From: Alisma plantago-aquatica
Lineage: Eukaryota; Streptophyta; Magnoliopsida; Alismatales; Alismataceae
Assembly (NCBI GenBank): GCA_963693085.1
Contig: OY856413.1
Coordinates: forward strand, 102,064,801 to 102,128,800
DNA length: 64,000 nt
Reading direction: 5' to 3'
Made by a program: the position numbers and the translations under genes. Below, piece by piece: positions 9,023 through 19,442 of this stretch. Each line of letters opens with the position of its first letter. Position 1 is the stretch's first letter. The notes below the pieces were generated by a model, which had not been told where the DNA came from, made no database searches, and saw nothing but the letters and a program-made list of their open reading frames with translations.

Positions 9023-10876
9023 TCATGTAGTTTTGTGGAGGGTACGTCCATATCTTGTAGTAACGACATTCAACTGTTCAGATCTATTCTGGTCGTGTCT
9101 AGGGTTCGACTCAGGTTGTCTTGTAAAAGTTCCTGCTGGTGGCTTCAGTTGCACAGAAATTTGTGCTAGTTGAGCCTCCACCGCCTTCTGCTGAGCTTGT
9201 TGATTAGCGAGCATGGTTTGTTGGGACTGTAGCATCTGCCTTATCAAAGTCATCTCATCCACTGGCTGGGAGGGAGCATTTTTCTGAGTGAGTTGTTGTT
9301 GTCCTTGATGTGGTTGCTGCAGAAGCGGTGCTAACTGAGGTTGCTGCAATTGAGGGTGATGTTGTGGGTGTAGAGGAGGATGGGTATATTGATAGTAGGC
9401 GGAGGGGTTTCTAGGATAGTTGGATCTTGGGAAGTTATTTCTGTGGTTCCCTTAATTTTGATTAATGTTGGTTTGGAATCCAGGTGGCAACCTATTGGAG
9501 GATATGCCTTATGTCTGGTGTTGCGGGTTGGCAGTCCCTGCAGGGTTCCCGTATTGAAAACCTGGGTGGTTTCTTGGTTGATTAGGATTATAGTAGACTT
9601 GTCCAGGTATGGAGTGAATGGAATTAACTTGTTCGGGCATTTGCTCTTCAGTTTGTTCAATGATTGATTCATACTGTTGTTGTGGTGGCTGCATATCCAT
9701 CATCACATTGTAAAGCAGCCTGCATGACAGAGTTGGGTGATCAGATGCGTGACATGCTTCACAGGTCCTTGTGGCAGCTTTAACCTGTTGAATTTGAGGG
9801 TTTTTCTTCTTATCGAATTCTCCAAGTGAAGTTTCAAGAGCCTGCTGTTTATGAGCTATGGTCTTTAAGGCTTCAACAATAGCCTTCATTTCCATTGATT
9901 CCTCAGCTTTATAAACTTTGAGGATTCCCTTTCCAGATGATCGTCCCCAATTGGATTGATTCTCAGCTCCAAGTGTGATGATTTTCCAAGAATCCTTGTA
10001 GTTCTTTCTCATAAAATTTCCTCCAGATGAGGAATCCAGAAATTGCTTGATGTCATCACTCACTCCCCTATAGAATGTTTCTATTAATTGATTTTGGGAG
10101 ATACCGTGATGAGGACACTTTCTTAGAAGCTCTTTGAACCTTTCCCAAGCTTCTGCGAGTGATTATCCAGGAAGTTGGGCGAAGTGGTTAATCCGCCCCC
10201 TAATTTCATAAGTTAACGAAGGGGGGAAGAACTTCTCCAGGAACTTTTCTTCAAAGGGAGCCCATGTGGTGATTATTGGCTCCCTATCAAGCGAGTTGTA
10301 CCAGCTCAAAGCTCTTCCTGATAGAGTGAAGTGGAAAAGATGGAGCATTATTGCGTCGAAAGCAACTCCGGCATGTGGGACCAGTCGGCAAAGTGCCTTG
10401 AACCTCTTCAAGTGATCCATACATTCATCTCCAGAACCTCCAGAGAATGAGATGCCCTGCATGATCTGAATCCATTGTGTCCGGATCTCGAAGTTGGGTA
10501 TGTTGATGATCGGAGGCCGAACTGGATGATTGTGTTCGTAGTTCTTAGGGACATCATAATCCCTCAATTGCTTGTTTCTTAGCTCTAATTGGGCAGCTTG
10601 GTTAGCTGCTTCGTTTTCAGCTCAGATGCGGGCCTGTTCTTCCGCTCGGATTTCTGCTTGAATCTGAGCATGGGTGTCAGCGATGAGTTTTGCTCTTTGA
10701 GCGTCTATGGCGGCATTGACCCTTTCCATGACTAGTGCAGCTTGGCGTTGATCTTCAGCCATTTGCCTGGCTCTTTGGCAGTTAAGTGTGTTGCGGCAGT
10801 GGAAGCTTCTCTCTACCTTAGAGTCGTACTCTGGATCAGGGGAGAATATGAGGTTATGTGATGATTGCATACACAT
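9023..10876 (-). pseudogene. gag: E1 gag (capsid/nucleocapsid), interrupted
   Basis: This encodes the structural Gag of an Athila-like element. From 10876 it reads a basic, charged N-terminus rich in Arg/Gln/Ala, then the capsid core (about 10567-10163: motifs FEIRTQWIQIMQGISFSG, LSGRALSWYNSL, TWAPFEEKFLEKFFPPS), then a CCHC zinc knuckle CEACHASDHPTLSC (about 9760-9720), then a Gln/Pro-rich tail with QQ runs (9023-9350). Stops fall after the N-terminal segment (TGA at 10619-10621, shared with E2) and after LPG near 10163, where E2 is open. A frame change near 9510 separates the knuckle from the Q-rich tail. Non-functional as read. Confidence 0.88.
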
Positions 10877-11022
10877 TTGCTACCTGAGTAGAGAAAAGAA
10901 CACACCTTTTAGATGATGCCAAAGATATGATGAACTTAAGAAGATATGGACTAATGATTAAAGGCAAGTGTAAAACCCTAACCAACTAGCAAGATACTAA
11001 ATGAAATAAAAACGTTCCGTTG

Positions 11023-11040
11023 TCCCCGACAACGACGCCA
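11023..11040 (-). other. E1 primer binding site
   Basis: The minus strand reads TGGCGTCGTTGTCGGGGA five bases inside the LTR end. It differs at two positions from the TGGCGCCGTTGCCGGGGA type that I recall for Athila elements, usually assigned to tRNA-Asp. The identical 18-mer is at 48798-48815 in E2. Confidence 0.8.
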
Positions 11041-11919
11041 ATTTTTGATGGAGCTACCACTCGCGTGGAATTGCGTGCACCACTACAAATCCTAAATATG
11101 GTAAGTCTTTAAGTTTAGCCTTGCTTATACAAGATCGAGGACTCCACCCACGTATGCTATGATACATGGAAGTCTTATTGTAGTATAGTTAAGGGTCGAA
11201 TCCATGGGACAACGGTCTTGTTGGGAGCAACAAGATGAAAAACGTTAGAATTTCACTTAATCTCTTAATAGTAGGTACTTAGATCAAAAGGTTGGTTTGT
11301 TTGTTTTTAAACTAAGAGCAAGTAAAGTAAAGCAAATAAGTAAATTTAAGGATGCCAACAATGATAGGGGACCACTAGGATGTGATCGGCTTTCACCGCC
11401 ACTACACATGGATCAAAACATGCAAAATAAAACATAATCTACAACAAGAGTCTAAACAGCTAGTATCTGTGTAGATTTAGTTTCCTTTCGGAGAACTAAC
11501 TACGAGAAGTGCGGGAATGTTGCTACGCCAGCCATCCCCAAACGAATGGTCACCTACTTTGCATCATTCCCTTCACGAAGTGTGTTCCTCGACTTTATCA
11601 AGGTTGTTCTTTCATACGTCAACTGATTCTGTTTCATAGTATGAAAGTACAACAATGGAAGTGAGTTTAATCCACTTCTTGAACAACACTCCTAGATACC
11701 GAAACAAATACATGGTGGATACATGCATCAAGAACCAACATTCAATCGAGATTCGAATCTAATAGTACAAACATAGACAATTCATACTAAAAGATAAAAG
11801 ATAACACAAGTTGGTGATCAAGCAACAAGCATTCATTAAACGATTGATGTTGAGATGAAAAGAAAGCATCTCTATATTGAAAACTATGGATTACATTACA
11901 TGAAATGAAAACATGGGTA

Positions 11920-11936
11920 GCGGGGCTACTCCCCGC
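11920..11936 (-). other. Conserved GC hairpin inside E1 LTR
   Basis: GCGGGG, a five-base loop, then CCCCGC form a perfect 6-bp stem downstream of the TATA box in transcript orientation. The identical 17 bases occur in the E2 LTR at 49696-49712. Role unknown; an RNA structure in the leader is possible. Confidence 0.5.
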
Positions 11937-12270
11937 ACCCTAGTGAAAGGGACTACTCGCTCATAGTTAGGACAAAGAAGGAGGTGAGAAGAGAGAGAGA
12001 GAGAGAGTGTCATCCCCACAAAGGAGAGAGGAAAGTCAACCCCTTCGAAAGAGAGAGAGTGACGATCTTCAAACTTCACAGGTTGCTCAATGATGAGGTC
12101 TCCTCTTCCCACCTTCTTTGATGAAGAGAGAGAAAACATCTTCAGGATGGAGCGTGGATTTCAGACCGGCAGCCTTTGGGCAGAGGATGGAATTTGGAAA
12201 AGCTCTGGAGTAGTAGAGGCAGCCTCTGGGCATCTGAAACTTGATGTCTTTGAGAGGACCCCTCAAATCT

Positions 12271-12280
12271 TATTTATAGG
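12271..12280 (-). promoter_or_regulatory. TATA box of E1 LTR promoter
   Basis: The minus strand reads CCTATAAATA, just downstream of the U3 minisatellite. The same ten bases occur in the E2 LTR (50043-50052), in the E1 pol-env spacer (4801-4810) and in the E3 3' LTR (39772-39781). Confidence 0.7.
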
Positions 12281-12295
12281 CTTTAAGTGAAGTCC

Positions 12296-12758
12296 AAACG
12301 GTTTGGGAAGTTTTTGGGTCCAAATGGTCTTGAAGACCGTTTGGACTCTGAGACCGTTTGGACTCATGCGGTCTTGAGATCGTGTGACTCCATGCGGTCT
12401 AGGGACCGTGTGAGTCCATGCGGTCTTGAGATCGGTTGGCTTCATGCGATCTTGGGACCGTGTGAGTCCATGCGGTCTTGGGACAGTTCGGCTTCATGCG
12501 GTCTTGGGACCGTGTGAGTCCATGCGGTCTTGGGACCGTTTGGCTTCATGCAGTCTCAGGACCGTTTGAGTCCATGCGGTCTTGGGACCGTTCAGCTTCA
12601 TGCGGTCTCGGGACCGTGTGAGTCCATGCAGTATTGGGACCGTTTGGCTTCATGCGGTCTCGGGACCGTGTGAGTCCATGCGGTCTTGGGACCATTTGGC
12701 TTCATGCGGTCTTGGGACCGTTTGAGTCCATGCGGTCTTGGGACAGTTTGGGTCTTTT
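12296..12758 (-). repeat. 26-bp minisatellite in E1 LTR U3
   Basis: About 18 units of 26 bp. Most alternate between a type with ACCGTGTGAGTCCATGCGG and a type with ACCGTTTGGCTTCATGCGG, each followed by a TCTTGGG or TCTCGGG tail, giving a 52-bp higher-order repeat. The TATA-proximal units are more diverged and richer in CCAAACGGTTTGG. The array lies upstream of the TATA box in element orientation, where U3 enhancers of LTRs are found. A related array is in the E2 LTR. Confidence 0.85.
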
Positions 12759-12925
12759 TGTGACTTTTTTTGTGTCTTTTTCTGTAAGTAAAAAGGAAAA
12801 CGTTAATCTAACAATATGTTTGCAATAAAAGAGAATAGTTAGAGATTCTATCTAATATATCTGAGGAAGAGTGTGGAAAACGAAAGAAAATTACTACGAT
12901 AACATCACAAAATTGGAGGTTATCA

Positions 12926-14080
12926 GTGAATGACCAACTGACCCAAAGTGATATCACCAACTCAGGTATCTTAACACCAATGTAAACCCAAATGGCTGAT
13001 ATGCAGACACATCAAAAACAAATTGACCAACAACTAGCCCAACTCTCTGAACTGATAAAGAATCCTCAAGGAAAGATACCCTCTAATACATAGAATGTAA
13101 AGATGGCCACACTCTGTTATGGAAAAGTACTCGAATGCCAACAAGGAGAATATGACAGAGAAAATGACGTTGGTAGAAAGACACAACCGAAACCAATTAT
13201 GGTAGAAGAAATTCCTAAGAAGAAAGAATCTACCAAGAAGAACAAGTCCAAAGAGAAAGGCAAGGGAAAGAAAGCTACAAAAGAGAGGGGATCAGACCCA
13301 GCAAAAGAAGTTTTTGCCAATAAAAACCCATATTACCCAAGGGTCCCTTTTCTATACAAGTTAATCAAAGCCCATCTTAAAAATATGTACGAAAAGTTTA
13401 TGGAAGTCGTGAAGAAGCTGTACCTAGATATCCCTTTCTTGGATGCGATAAAAAAATGTCTATCTATGCTAAGTTCTTCAAGGACATACTCTGAAAAAGA
13501 AGAAGAGGAGATCATGTTGAGACCATGCAATTGGCCAAGATGCTGAGTTCCTTCATTCAAGCCAAGATGCCAAAAAGAATAAGGACCCTGGTGCCTTTAC
13601 TATCCCTTTCAATGTTGGGGTAAATGCGGAAAGAAAGGGACCACAGATCTGGGAGCAAGCATTAGTATGATGCCTCTCACCCTGGCTTAGAGGCTTGGAC
13701 TCATCGACATGGTGAAGATGGGAATGATAATTCAATTGGAAGATCCTACTTTCACAAAACATGTGGGGGTAGTGGAAAATCTCCCTATTTGTGTAGGAAG
13801 TTTCTTTATACCTTATGATATTTTGTGGTTGACACTGTAGAGGATGCCACATGTCCTATGATTTTTGGAAGACCTTTCCTTGCTACTTTGAGAGTGATAA
13901 TCGATGTGGCAAAAGGAATTATCACTCTTCATGTAATAAATGACCATATTGATTTTCATGTCCAAGATGCTATGAGGGGACCCTCTCTATTTGATTCAGT
14001 CTACTTCATTAATAGCTACACCCAATACTGTGAAAAAGTACAAGATGAATGTGACATTGTCGATCCACTCATGTGAGCTC
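12926..14080 (+). pseudogene. E3 gag tail and protease
   Basis: Directly after the E1 LTR the plus strand reads a Gln-rich gag tail (QKQIDQQLAQLSELI, about 12990-13060), a Lys-rich linker (13103-13400), then KKLYLDIPFLDAI, TTDLGASISMMP with the protease Asp at 13646-13648, and CPMIFGRPFLATLRVIIDVAKG near 13850-13915. Several frame changes lie between these blocks. The order and motifs match E1 and E2. The zinc knuckle and capsid are missing because gag was split by E1. Confidence 0.8.
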
Positions 14081-14389
14081 TGAATATACCATACCCGAGT
14101 AAGGAATATCTTGAGGTAGTGGAGATTCTTGATTATCTAAATCAGCCAAAGGAAGAGTACATTTACGAAGAGAGCACTATAGAGACTGCTAGGTATGCTT
14201 CGCTGGAGCAAACTCCAGAAGAAAAGGCAACACCTAAGCCTAAACCTGAGTTGAAATAACATCACAAAGGCTTAAAATATGAATTTCTTGATGATGAGTA
14301 AATAAATGCCATCATTATAAATTCCACTTTAATGAAATACTAGGAAGAAAAGTTGATAAACGAGTTCAGGCAGCATAGAAAAGTGATAT

Positions 14390-15090
14390 GATACTCTATT
14401 GAAGATATCAAGGGTCTAAGCCTGGATGTTGGTGTGCATTTGATAAACTTGGAGGACACAACTAAACCATTAGTGCATCCAAAATGCAAGTTGAACTAAA
14501 TGCTCAAGGAGGTGGTCAAGAAGGAAGTCATAAAACTACGTGATGTCAAAATTATCTACGCTATCAGCGATAGAAATTGGGTCAGTCCGATCCACGTTAT
14601 ACACAAGGAAGGAGGGATGACAGTTGTTAAGGGGGAGAATGGAGATGAAGTGGCAAAAAAAAAACCCATCACAAGTTGGTGTATGTGTATTGACTTTAGG
14701 AAATTGAAAGCTTCCATGAGGAAACACCATTTACCCTTACCTTTTATTGATCAAGTTCTGGAAAGATTGGCACATCACACATATTTTTGTTTCTTGGATG
14801 GATATTCAGGGTTCTATCAAGTCTTGATTCACTCAGATGATTAGAAAAAGACCACCTTCACTTGTATCCATGACACTTATGCTTTTCGGAGAATGTCGTT
14901 CAATCTATGTAGTGCACCTACCACCTTCCAGATATGCATGATCTATATGTTCTCAGATTTCTTAGAAGACATAATGGAAGTATTTATGGATGAATTCTTT
15001 GTGTAGGGAACTAATTTTGACATATGTCTAGAAAATTTATCCAGAGTTCTGGAGAGGTGTAAAGAAATTACTTCTGAGCTGGGAAAAGTG
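14390..15090 (+). pseudogene. E3 reverse transcriptase, inactive
   Basis: Motifs NWVSPIHVIHKEGG, WCMCIDFRKL, LPFIDQVLERLAHHTYF and FLDGYSGFYQV are followed by a stop after the Ser-Asp-Asp at 14842. The catalytic box reads FMDEF near 14985-15000, so the second catalytic Asp is Glu, and a stop follows shortly after. Two independent lesions at the core show that this copy cannot be active. Confidence 0.82.
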
Positions 15091-15097
15091 TCACTTC

Positions 15098-15897
15098 ATG
15101 GTGCATGAAGGTATTGTTTTGAGACACAACATCTCAGAGAAGGGAATTGAAGTCAACCTCAGCAAGATGGAGGCAATATCCAACATCCCACGTCCCAACT
15201 TGGTGACCAAAGTAAGAAGATTTTTGGGACACGTCGAATACTATAGGAGATTTATAAAATATTTTTTGAAGATTGCAAAACCTTTATCGAACCTTCTAGT
15301 AAAGGACATTGAGTTTTATTTCACTAAAACATGCCTTGAAGCCTTTAACACTCTGAAGGATGCTCTGACAACAACTCCAATCTTGCAAGATCCAGACTGG
15401 GAGTTGTCATTTGAATTTATGTGTGATCTAGTGGTTATGCCATCAGAGCCATTCTTGGACAAAGGAAGGACAAGAAACACCACGCAATATGCTACGTTAG
15501 CAAGATGCTACATGATTCCCAAATCAACTGCACGACCACGGAGAAGGAAATGCTAGTGATAGTATTTTATTTTAAAATTTGGATCCTACATGATAGGGTC
15601 AAAAGTGAAAGTGTATACAGATCATGGAACAATAAAGTATCTGATGCAGAAGAAAGATACCAAGCCCATATTGTTAAGATGGGTTGTTCTATTACAAGAG
15701 TTTGATCACAAGATCATTGACAAAAAGAGAACAAATAACATGGTTGCAGACCATCTGTTAGGGATAGTGATTATTGAGGAAGACTCATTACTAGTTAACG
15801 AAAACTTAGTTGATGAGGCATTGATGATTGAAAAATCCGTCGAGCCAAATTTATCATGCTTTGCAGATATATGTAACTATCTGGCCTTTCAATAGCT
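15098..15897 (+). pseudogene. E3 RT thumb and RNase H
   Basis: VRRFLGHVEYYRRFIKYF begins the connection domain. FEFMCDL (about 15415) is the first RNase H Asp region with the following DAS-type residues lost. A frame change leads to [16 protein letters not shown] and [11 protein letters not shown] (15590-15780). Domain spacing matches E1, so it is a collinear decayed copy. Confidence 0.8.
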
Positions 15898-16029
15898 ACC
15901 ACCTGATATTATATGTTACCACAAAAAGAAGCTATTTTTTTTATCTAAAGAAGTATTATTTGGATGACCCACTCTTGTTTAAAAGGTGTGCTGAAAACTT
16001 GCATCAAAGATGCATTCTAGTAGAAGAAG

Positions 16030-16622
16030 TTCCTTAGATTCTGTGGGAATGTCACTCTTCATTGTATGGAGGCCATCTGGTAGGAGAGAGGACAACAACA
16101 AAAGTACTCCAGTCAAGATTCTACTAGCCTTATTAAACTCAAGCATATGTTAAGGCATGTGACGAATGCCAAAGAACATGAAACATATCTAAAAGAAATG
16201 AAATACCAATGTCAGACTAGATAGAATTAGAGATTTTTGATGTGTGGGGAATTAACTATATGTGTCCGTTCCCATCTTCAATGGGAAATGAATACATTCT
16301 TGTTGTTGTAGATTATGTTTCTAAATGGGTAGAGGTTGTGGCTACCCAAACCTATGACTCAAAGATAGTAATTAAGCTATTCGAGAAGGTCATTTTTCTG
16401 AAATTTAGGGTCCCACACACCATCATAAGTGACCGGGGATCCCACTTTGGGGAGAGACAATTTGAAGCTCTATCAAAAAAATATGGAGTTAGGCACAATG
16501 TGGTGACACCATATTACCCACAAGCATCAAGACAAGTAGAAGTGCCTAACCTACAAATTAAGCAAATACTTGAAACTATGATAAACTGGACCAGGAAAAA
16601 TTGGTCTATGAAGCTTGTTGAC
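16030..16622 (+). pseudogene. E3 integrase, 5' part
   Basis: Remnant of the zinc finger (CHSSLYGGH ... CDECQ, 16045-16175), then the core from 16242: [28 protein letters not shown]. The first catalytic Asp (DYMGPF in E1) is Asn here. The sequence stops matching integrase after KLVD at 16622, where a 2.0-kb insertion begins. The rest of the integrase resumes at 18637. Confidence 0.85.
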
Positions 16623-18627
16623 ACCTTTTTTTGGTCGGCAAAAAATATGTTACTATTTAACCAAAACTTTGGGTACATGGAAGTTCCCCATAGGGAAACA
16701 AAACAGATCCTTATTGTCCCTTCGCAGAGGAAACAAATAAAGGATCTAAACAAATAAAAAAATGCCAAAAAGGAAAAAAGCCAAGAGAAGAGGGATACAA
16801 CCGGGAAATATAGAATGGATGAAGAGAAGGGGTGCATAGATCCAGTAAGCACATCCACAAATATACCTATGGACACATCATATCAACTTCTATGTTGGAA
16901 ATCAAAGTTATCATCTAACTCTTCTCCAAACAAGATCCCAACTGGACAAAACTAGTAGGAGACCAATGAAGAGGATAGGGCTATCACTCCTATCTTCTTC
17001 CTGAAGGGATGATTACCTACCACAAAACCAAACCCTTCTCCCAAATGGTCAAGCATAAACTACCAACCATCAGGTCATAACACCATTAGATACATCCCCA
17101 TAGGCATCTGCAAAAGAAACAAATCGGACCATAAACACTACTTCCATCAGCACACCCACAAATAGAGCCTCACAGACTGAGTTACATCATCCACATATAT
17201 CAAGGGTCCAACCAACTTCAAGTGTCCACAACAAGCAAATTGGTAGCTAAACTTGACCTGCAAAATAGAAGGTTGCAATCAACAGGAGAAGACTCCTCAT
17301 TTCCGGCTTCCTTGTGCTTTTTTTTTTCTTCTTTCTCTTCGATCTGGTAGCTTGGTTTACACTGAAATCATCCAACCTCTCCTGATCAACATCACAAGAA
17401 CTGATCGAAGAAGCTTCATCCGAATTCCAGGCAAATCTCTATTGATACTCTAGAGACAAACCAGTGTCGAAAGCTAATTGCTTCACACAGTGGGAGGTGG
17501 GACTTAGCTTAGTAAGGAGAAGCTCCCATTCTAGGTTAAGTGATCCATCATCCCCCACATGTGAATGGAAGTACATGTCCAGTTCTAAAGTTCCACAAGG
17601 AACTTCTTCTCCCTCTTTGGAATCAACACATGTAGAAGAGACCTCAACAGGTGGTCGCATAGAACTGGCATTGATCACCTCGGCATTCTGACAAACACCT
17701 TGCCCCCTGCTGTTCTTCCCAGCTCTTAGCTGCATTTGGCTAGGTAGTGCCTTGGTCTTTGCAATCGTCAGACAGGATGGAAGTCGATGCCCGAACTGGA
17801 AACAATGAGTACAGACCTTCGACTTCGCAACATATCCCACCTTTAGCAGCTTAGGGACAATATCCACCATAACCGTCACCTCCTTTGGGAGCAAAGAGCT
17901 AGCTTCAATCTCCACACATACAAGGGCGTCTTTGAGGCAATCCATGGAGAGGCACACATCCTCGATATCCAGAGGTCTCCCAATCAAGCTTGCCACCCCT
18001 CCTAGTATCTTGGATGTCCAATGAAAACCAGGATTCTCTAGGAAAATCCATATCGGGAGTATAGAGAAAGATAGCAGAGGAAGGGGAAGGCCTGGATTCC
18101 ACTCCTGGACGATGATCAGACATCCATCCATAATCCAAGTCACTTCATCGAGCACCCTTTCCTTCTCCATAGCCATCGGCAAATTGAATATGAATCCCTT
18201 TGTCTCCTCCGCGATGATCTCGAATGGGCCACTTGGACACCATTGACGGCGGATCCAACCATGCAGTTGGCTGCAGAATGGTTTTCTTCCCACAAATCTT
18301 ATGGAGACATACTCAACCCACGAAGGGGTGGCTTCATCTCCACTTGATATCGAGAAGCATCTCACTCCATTTCTGATCTCCAGCTCAATGAAGTCTAACA
18401 CAGGGGCTTCTTCACAAGGTCTACCAAACCGGCTAGCAGCTAGCCAGTCAGCCACGCTTGAAGAAGAAGACACATGTTCTCCCGCCGACGATTGTGAAAT
18501 CGGGGGAGAAGAGGGTGGGGGATCTATTTGGGAAATTGTCTGACGACCTTGGCCGACCTGTGGCGAGGGAGTCCTTAACACTCCAGTAGCCACGCCTGAG
18601 CTACTCAAAGGAATCAAAACCGATTCA
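16623..18627 (-). mobile_element. 2.0-kb insertion in E3 integrase with DUF4283 ORF
   Basis: The nine bases CTTGTTGAC occur at 16614-16622 and 18628-18636, and the integrase frame is continuous across if one copy is removed. This defines the insertion precisely. No terminal inverted repeat is visible. The minus-strand 3' end has only a short A-run (seven A near 16626-16632). The content fits a LINE fragment carrying ORF1 without ORF2. The 9-bp duplication would also fit a MULE, but without inverted repeats that is less likely. 16640-17438 holds no recognisable domain. Confidence 0.7.
17439..18617 (-). CDS. DUF4283 / CCHC protein (LINE ORF1-like), 392 aa
   Basis: An uninterrupted 392-codon ORF starting MIPLSSSGVATG near the insertion's right edge. 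After a Ser/Pro-rich N-terminus (residues 1-60) comes a DUF4283-like region (about 100-260: EVTWIMDGCLIIVQEWNPG, LPIWIFLENPGFHW, LGGVASLIGRPLDI), then a zinc knuckle CTHCFQFGHRLPSC (CX2CX4HX4C, about 272-285) and a C-terminal tail. Plant L1 LINE ORF1 proteins have this order and bind nucleic acid. The ORF is open although its host element is riddled with stops, so the insertion is younger than E3. No ORF2 (endonuclease/RT) follows. Confidence 0.7.
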   Translation of the reverse strand: MIPLSSSGVATGVLRTPSPQVGQGRQTISQIDPPPSSPPISQSSAGEHVSSSSSVADWLAASRFGRPCEEAPVLDFIELEIRNGVRCFSISSGDEATPSWVEYVSIRFVGRKPFCSQLHGWIRRQWCPSGPFEIIAEETKGFIFNLPMAMEKERVLDEVTWIMDGCLIIVQEWNPGLPLPLLSFSILPIWIFLENPGFHWTSKILGGVASLIGRPLDIEDVCLSMDCLKDALVCVEIEASSLLPKEVTVMVDIVPKLLKVGYVAKSKVCTHCFQFGHRLPSCLTIAKTKALPSQMQLRAGKNSRGQGVCQNAEVINASSMRPPVEVSSTCVDSKEGEEVPCGTLELDMYFHSHVGDDGSLNLEWELLLTKLSPTSHCVKQLAFDTGLSLEYQ

Positions 18628-18636
18628 CTTGTTGAC

Positions 18637-19120
18637 GCTTTATGGGATTATAGAACTGTTTATAAGATGCCAATAGGGATCTCTCCTTAAATGCTTATCT
18701 ATGGGAAGTCATGTCATCTACCGATGGAGATTGAGCACAAAGCCTTCTGTGCTATCAAGTTTCATAACATGGACCCTAAGGAAGCAGACAAGAAGAGATT
18801 TCTCTAGTTACAAGAACTTGTGAGGATGCATGCATACAAAAGGCTTGTATCCATAAGCAAAGGTTCAAGGTGTGGCACAAAACTCACCTAAAAAGAAAGA
18901 ATGTTTCTAAAGCAGACAATGTCCGTATGTTCAATTCTAGTATCTGGTCGTTCCCGGGTATACTTAGGTCCATGTGGTATGGCCCCTTTACTGTTGTAAA
19001 GATATACCCATTAGGAATGATATAGGTTACTAGTGAAAAGATTTGTACATTCAAGGTGAATGGCCACAAAGTAAAAATATATTATGAAGATGAAGAGTTT
19101 GTGAGATCGGGACTCTAGTT
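18637..19120 (+). pseudogene. E3 integrase, 3' part
   Basis: After the insertion the frame resumes as ALWDYRTVYKMPIGISP, the usual 'ALWAYRTAYKTPIGMSP' block, then CHLPMEIEHKAFCAIKF, and a C-terminal region with FPGILRSMWYGPFTVV-like sequence in shifting frames (18955-19000) and VNGHKVKIYYEDE near 19055-19090. Multiple frame changes and stops. It ends close to the hairpin motif at 19197. Confidence 0.8.
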
Positions 19121-19196
19121 AGAAGAGCTCTAACCTACCCCATCGGAAGAACAATGAAGAGTCAAAACAAAGAGTCAAGATAAAGACTATAAATTA

Positions 19197-19219
19197 GCAC
19201 TTCTTGGGAGGCAACCCAA
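19197..19219 (+). other. Post-pol hairpin motif in E3
   Basis: GCACTTCTTGGGAGGCAACC followed by CAA, matching the E1 copy (5029-5053) at 20 of 23 positions by eye, although the neighbouring sequence is not obviously similar. The location, shortly after integrase, is the same. Confidence 0.65.
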
Positions 19220-19442
19220 TGATTTCCTACTTTCTTAAAATTTTCAAGTTTACCTTTTCTTATCTAGACTCTTGAAAGCTTACAACTTCTAATTTCTATT
19301 CTAAATTTCTCTGTTCTTCTAAGTAGTAAGCTTTATCCTTTTCTGTTTTGAAACTCCATCATTATTTCTTTAAGTAATTTCAAAAGTACATAGAGTAAAG
19401 ACTTAGTTCCCTTGCAAGCTCTTTTAATGCTTAGTATGAGTA

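Larger units (their letters stand above)
1..12925 (-). mobile_element. E1: Athila-like Ty3/gypsy retrotransposon, 3' end outside window
   Basis: On the minus strand the order is LTR, PBS, gag with CCHC knuckle, aspartic protease, RT, RNase H, integrase, spacer, then an extra env-like ORF. This pol order is that of Ty3/gypsy. The PBS type and the large third ORF after pol point to the Athila lineage. The 5' LTR (11046-12925) abuts gag sequence of the opposite-strand element E3, so E1 inserted into E3. The 3' LTR and the second target duplication lie left of position 1. Several stops and frameshifts make it non-autonomous as it stands. Element E2 (44957-50863) is a close relative and shows where E1 has lost frame. 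Confidence 0.9.
11046..12925 (-). repeat. E1 5' long terminal repeat
   Basis: The repeat starts TGATGGAG and ends GGTTATCA on the plus strand, so both ends carry the TG/CA pair expanded to TGAT/ATCA. The same sequence, with length differences in the minisatellite, recurs at 48821-50863 in E2. The inner edge is followed by a 5-base gap and the PBS, the outer edge by gag sequence of E3. It holds a TATA box, a 26-bp minisatellite on the U3 side, a GA microsatellite near 11990-12010 and a conserved hairpin at 11920-11936. Confidence 0.92.

Noticed and set aside
12343..12758. CRISPR-like array in the LTR
   Set aside because: The units are contiguous 26-bp repeats without unique spacers, in a plant LTR.
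12287..12828. Open frames coding repeated MRSRDRVSPCGL-like peptides
   Set aside because: They are translations of the 26-bp minisatellite; the same is true at 50059-50541 in E2.
17439..18617. DUF4283 ORF as a cellular zinc-finger gene
   Set aside because: It lies in an insertion with target duplication inside a retrotransposon, and its domain order is that of plant LINE ORF1.
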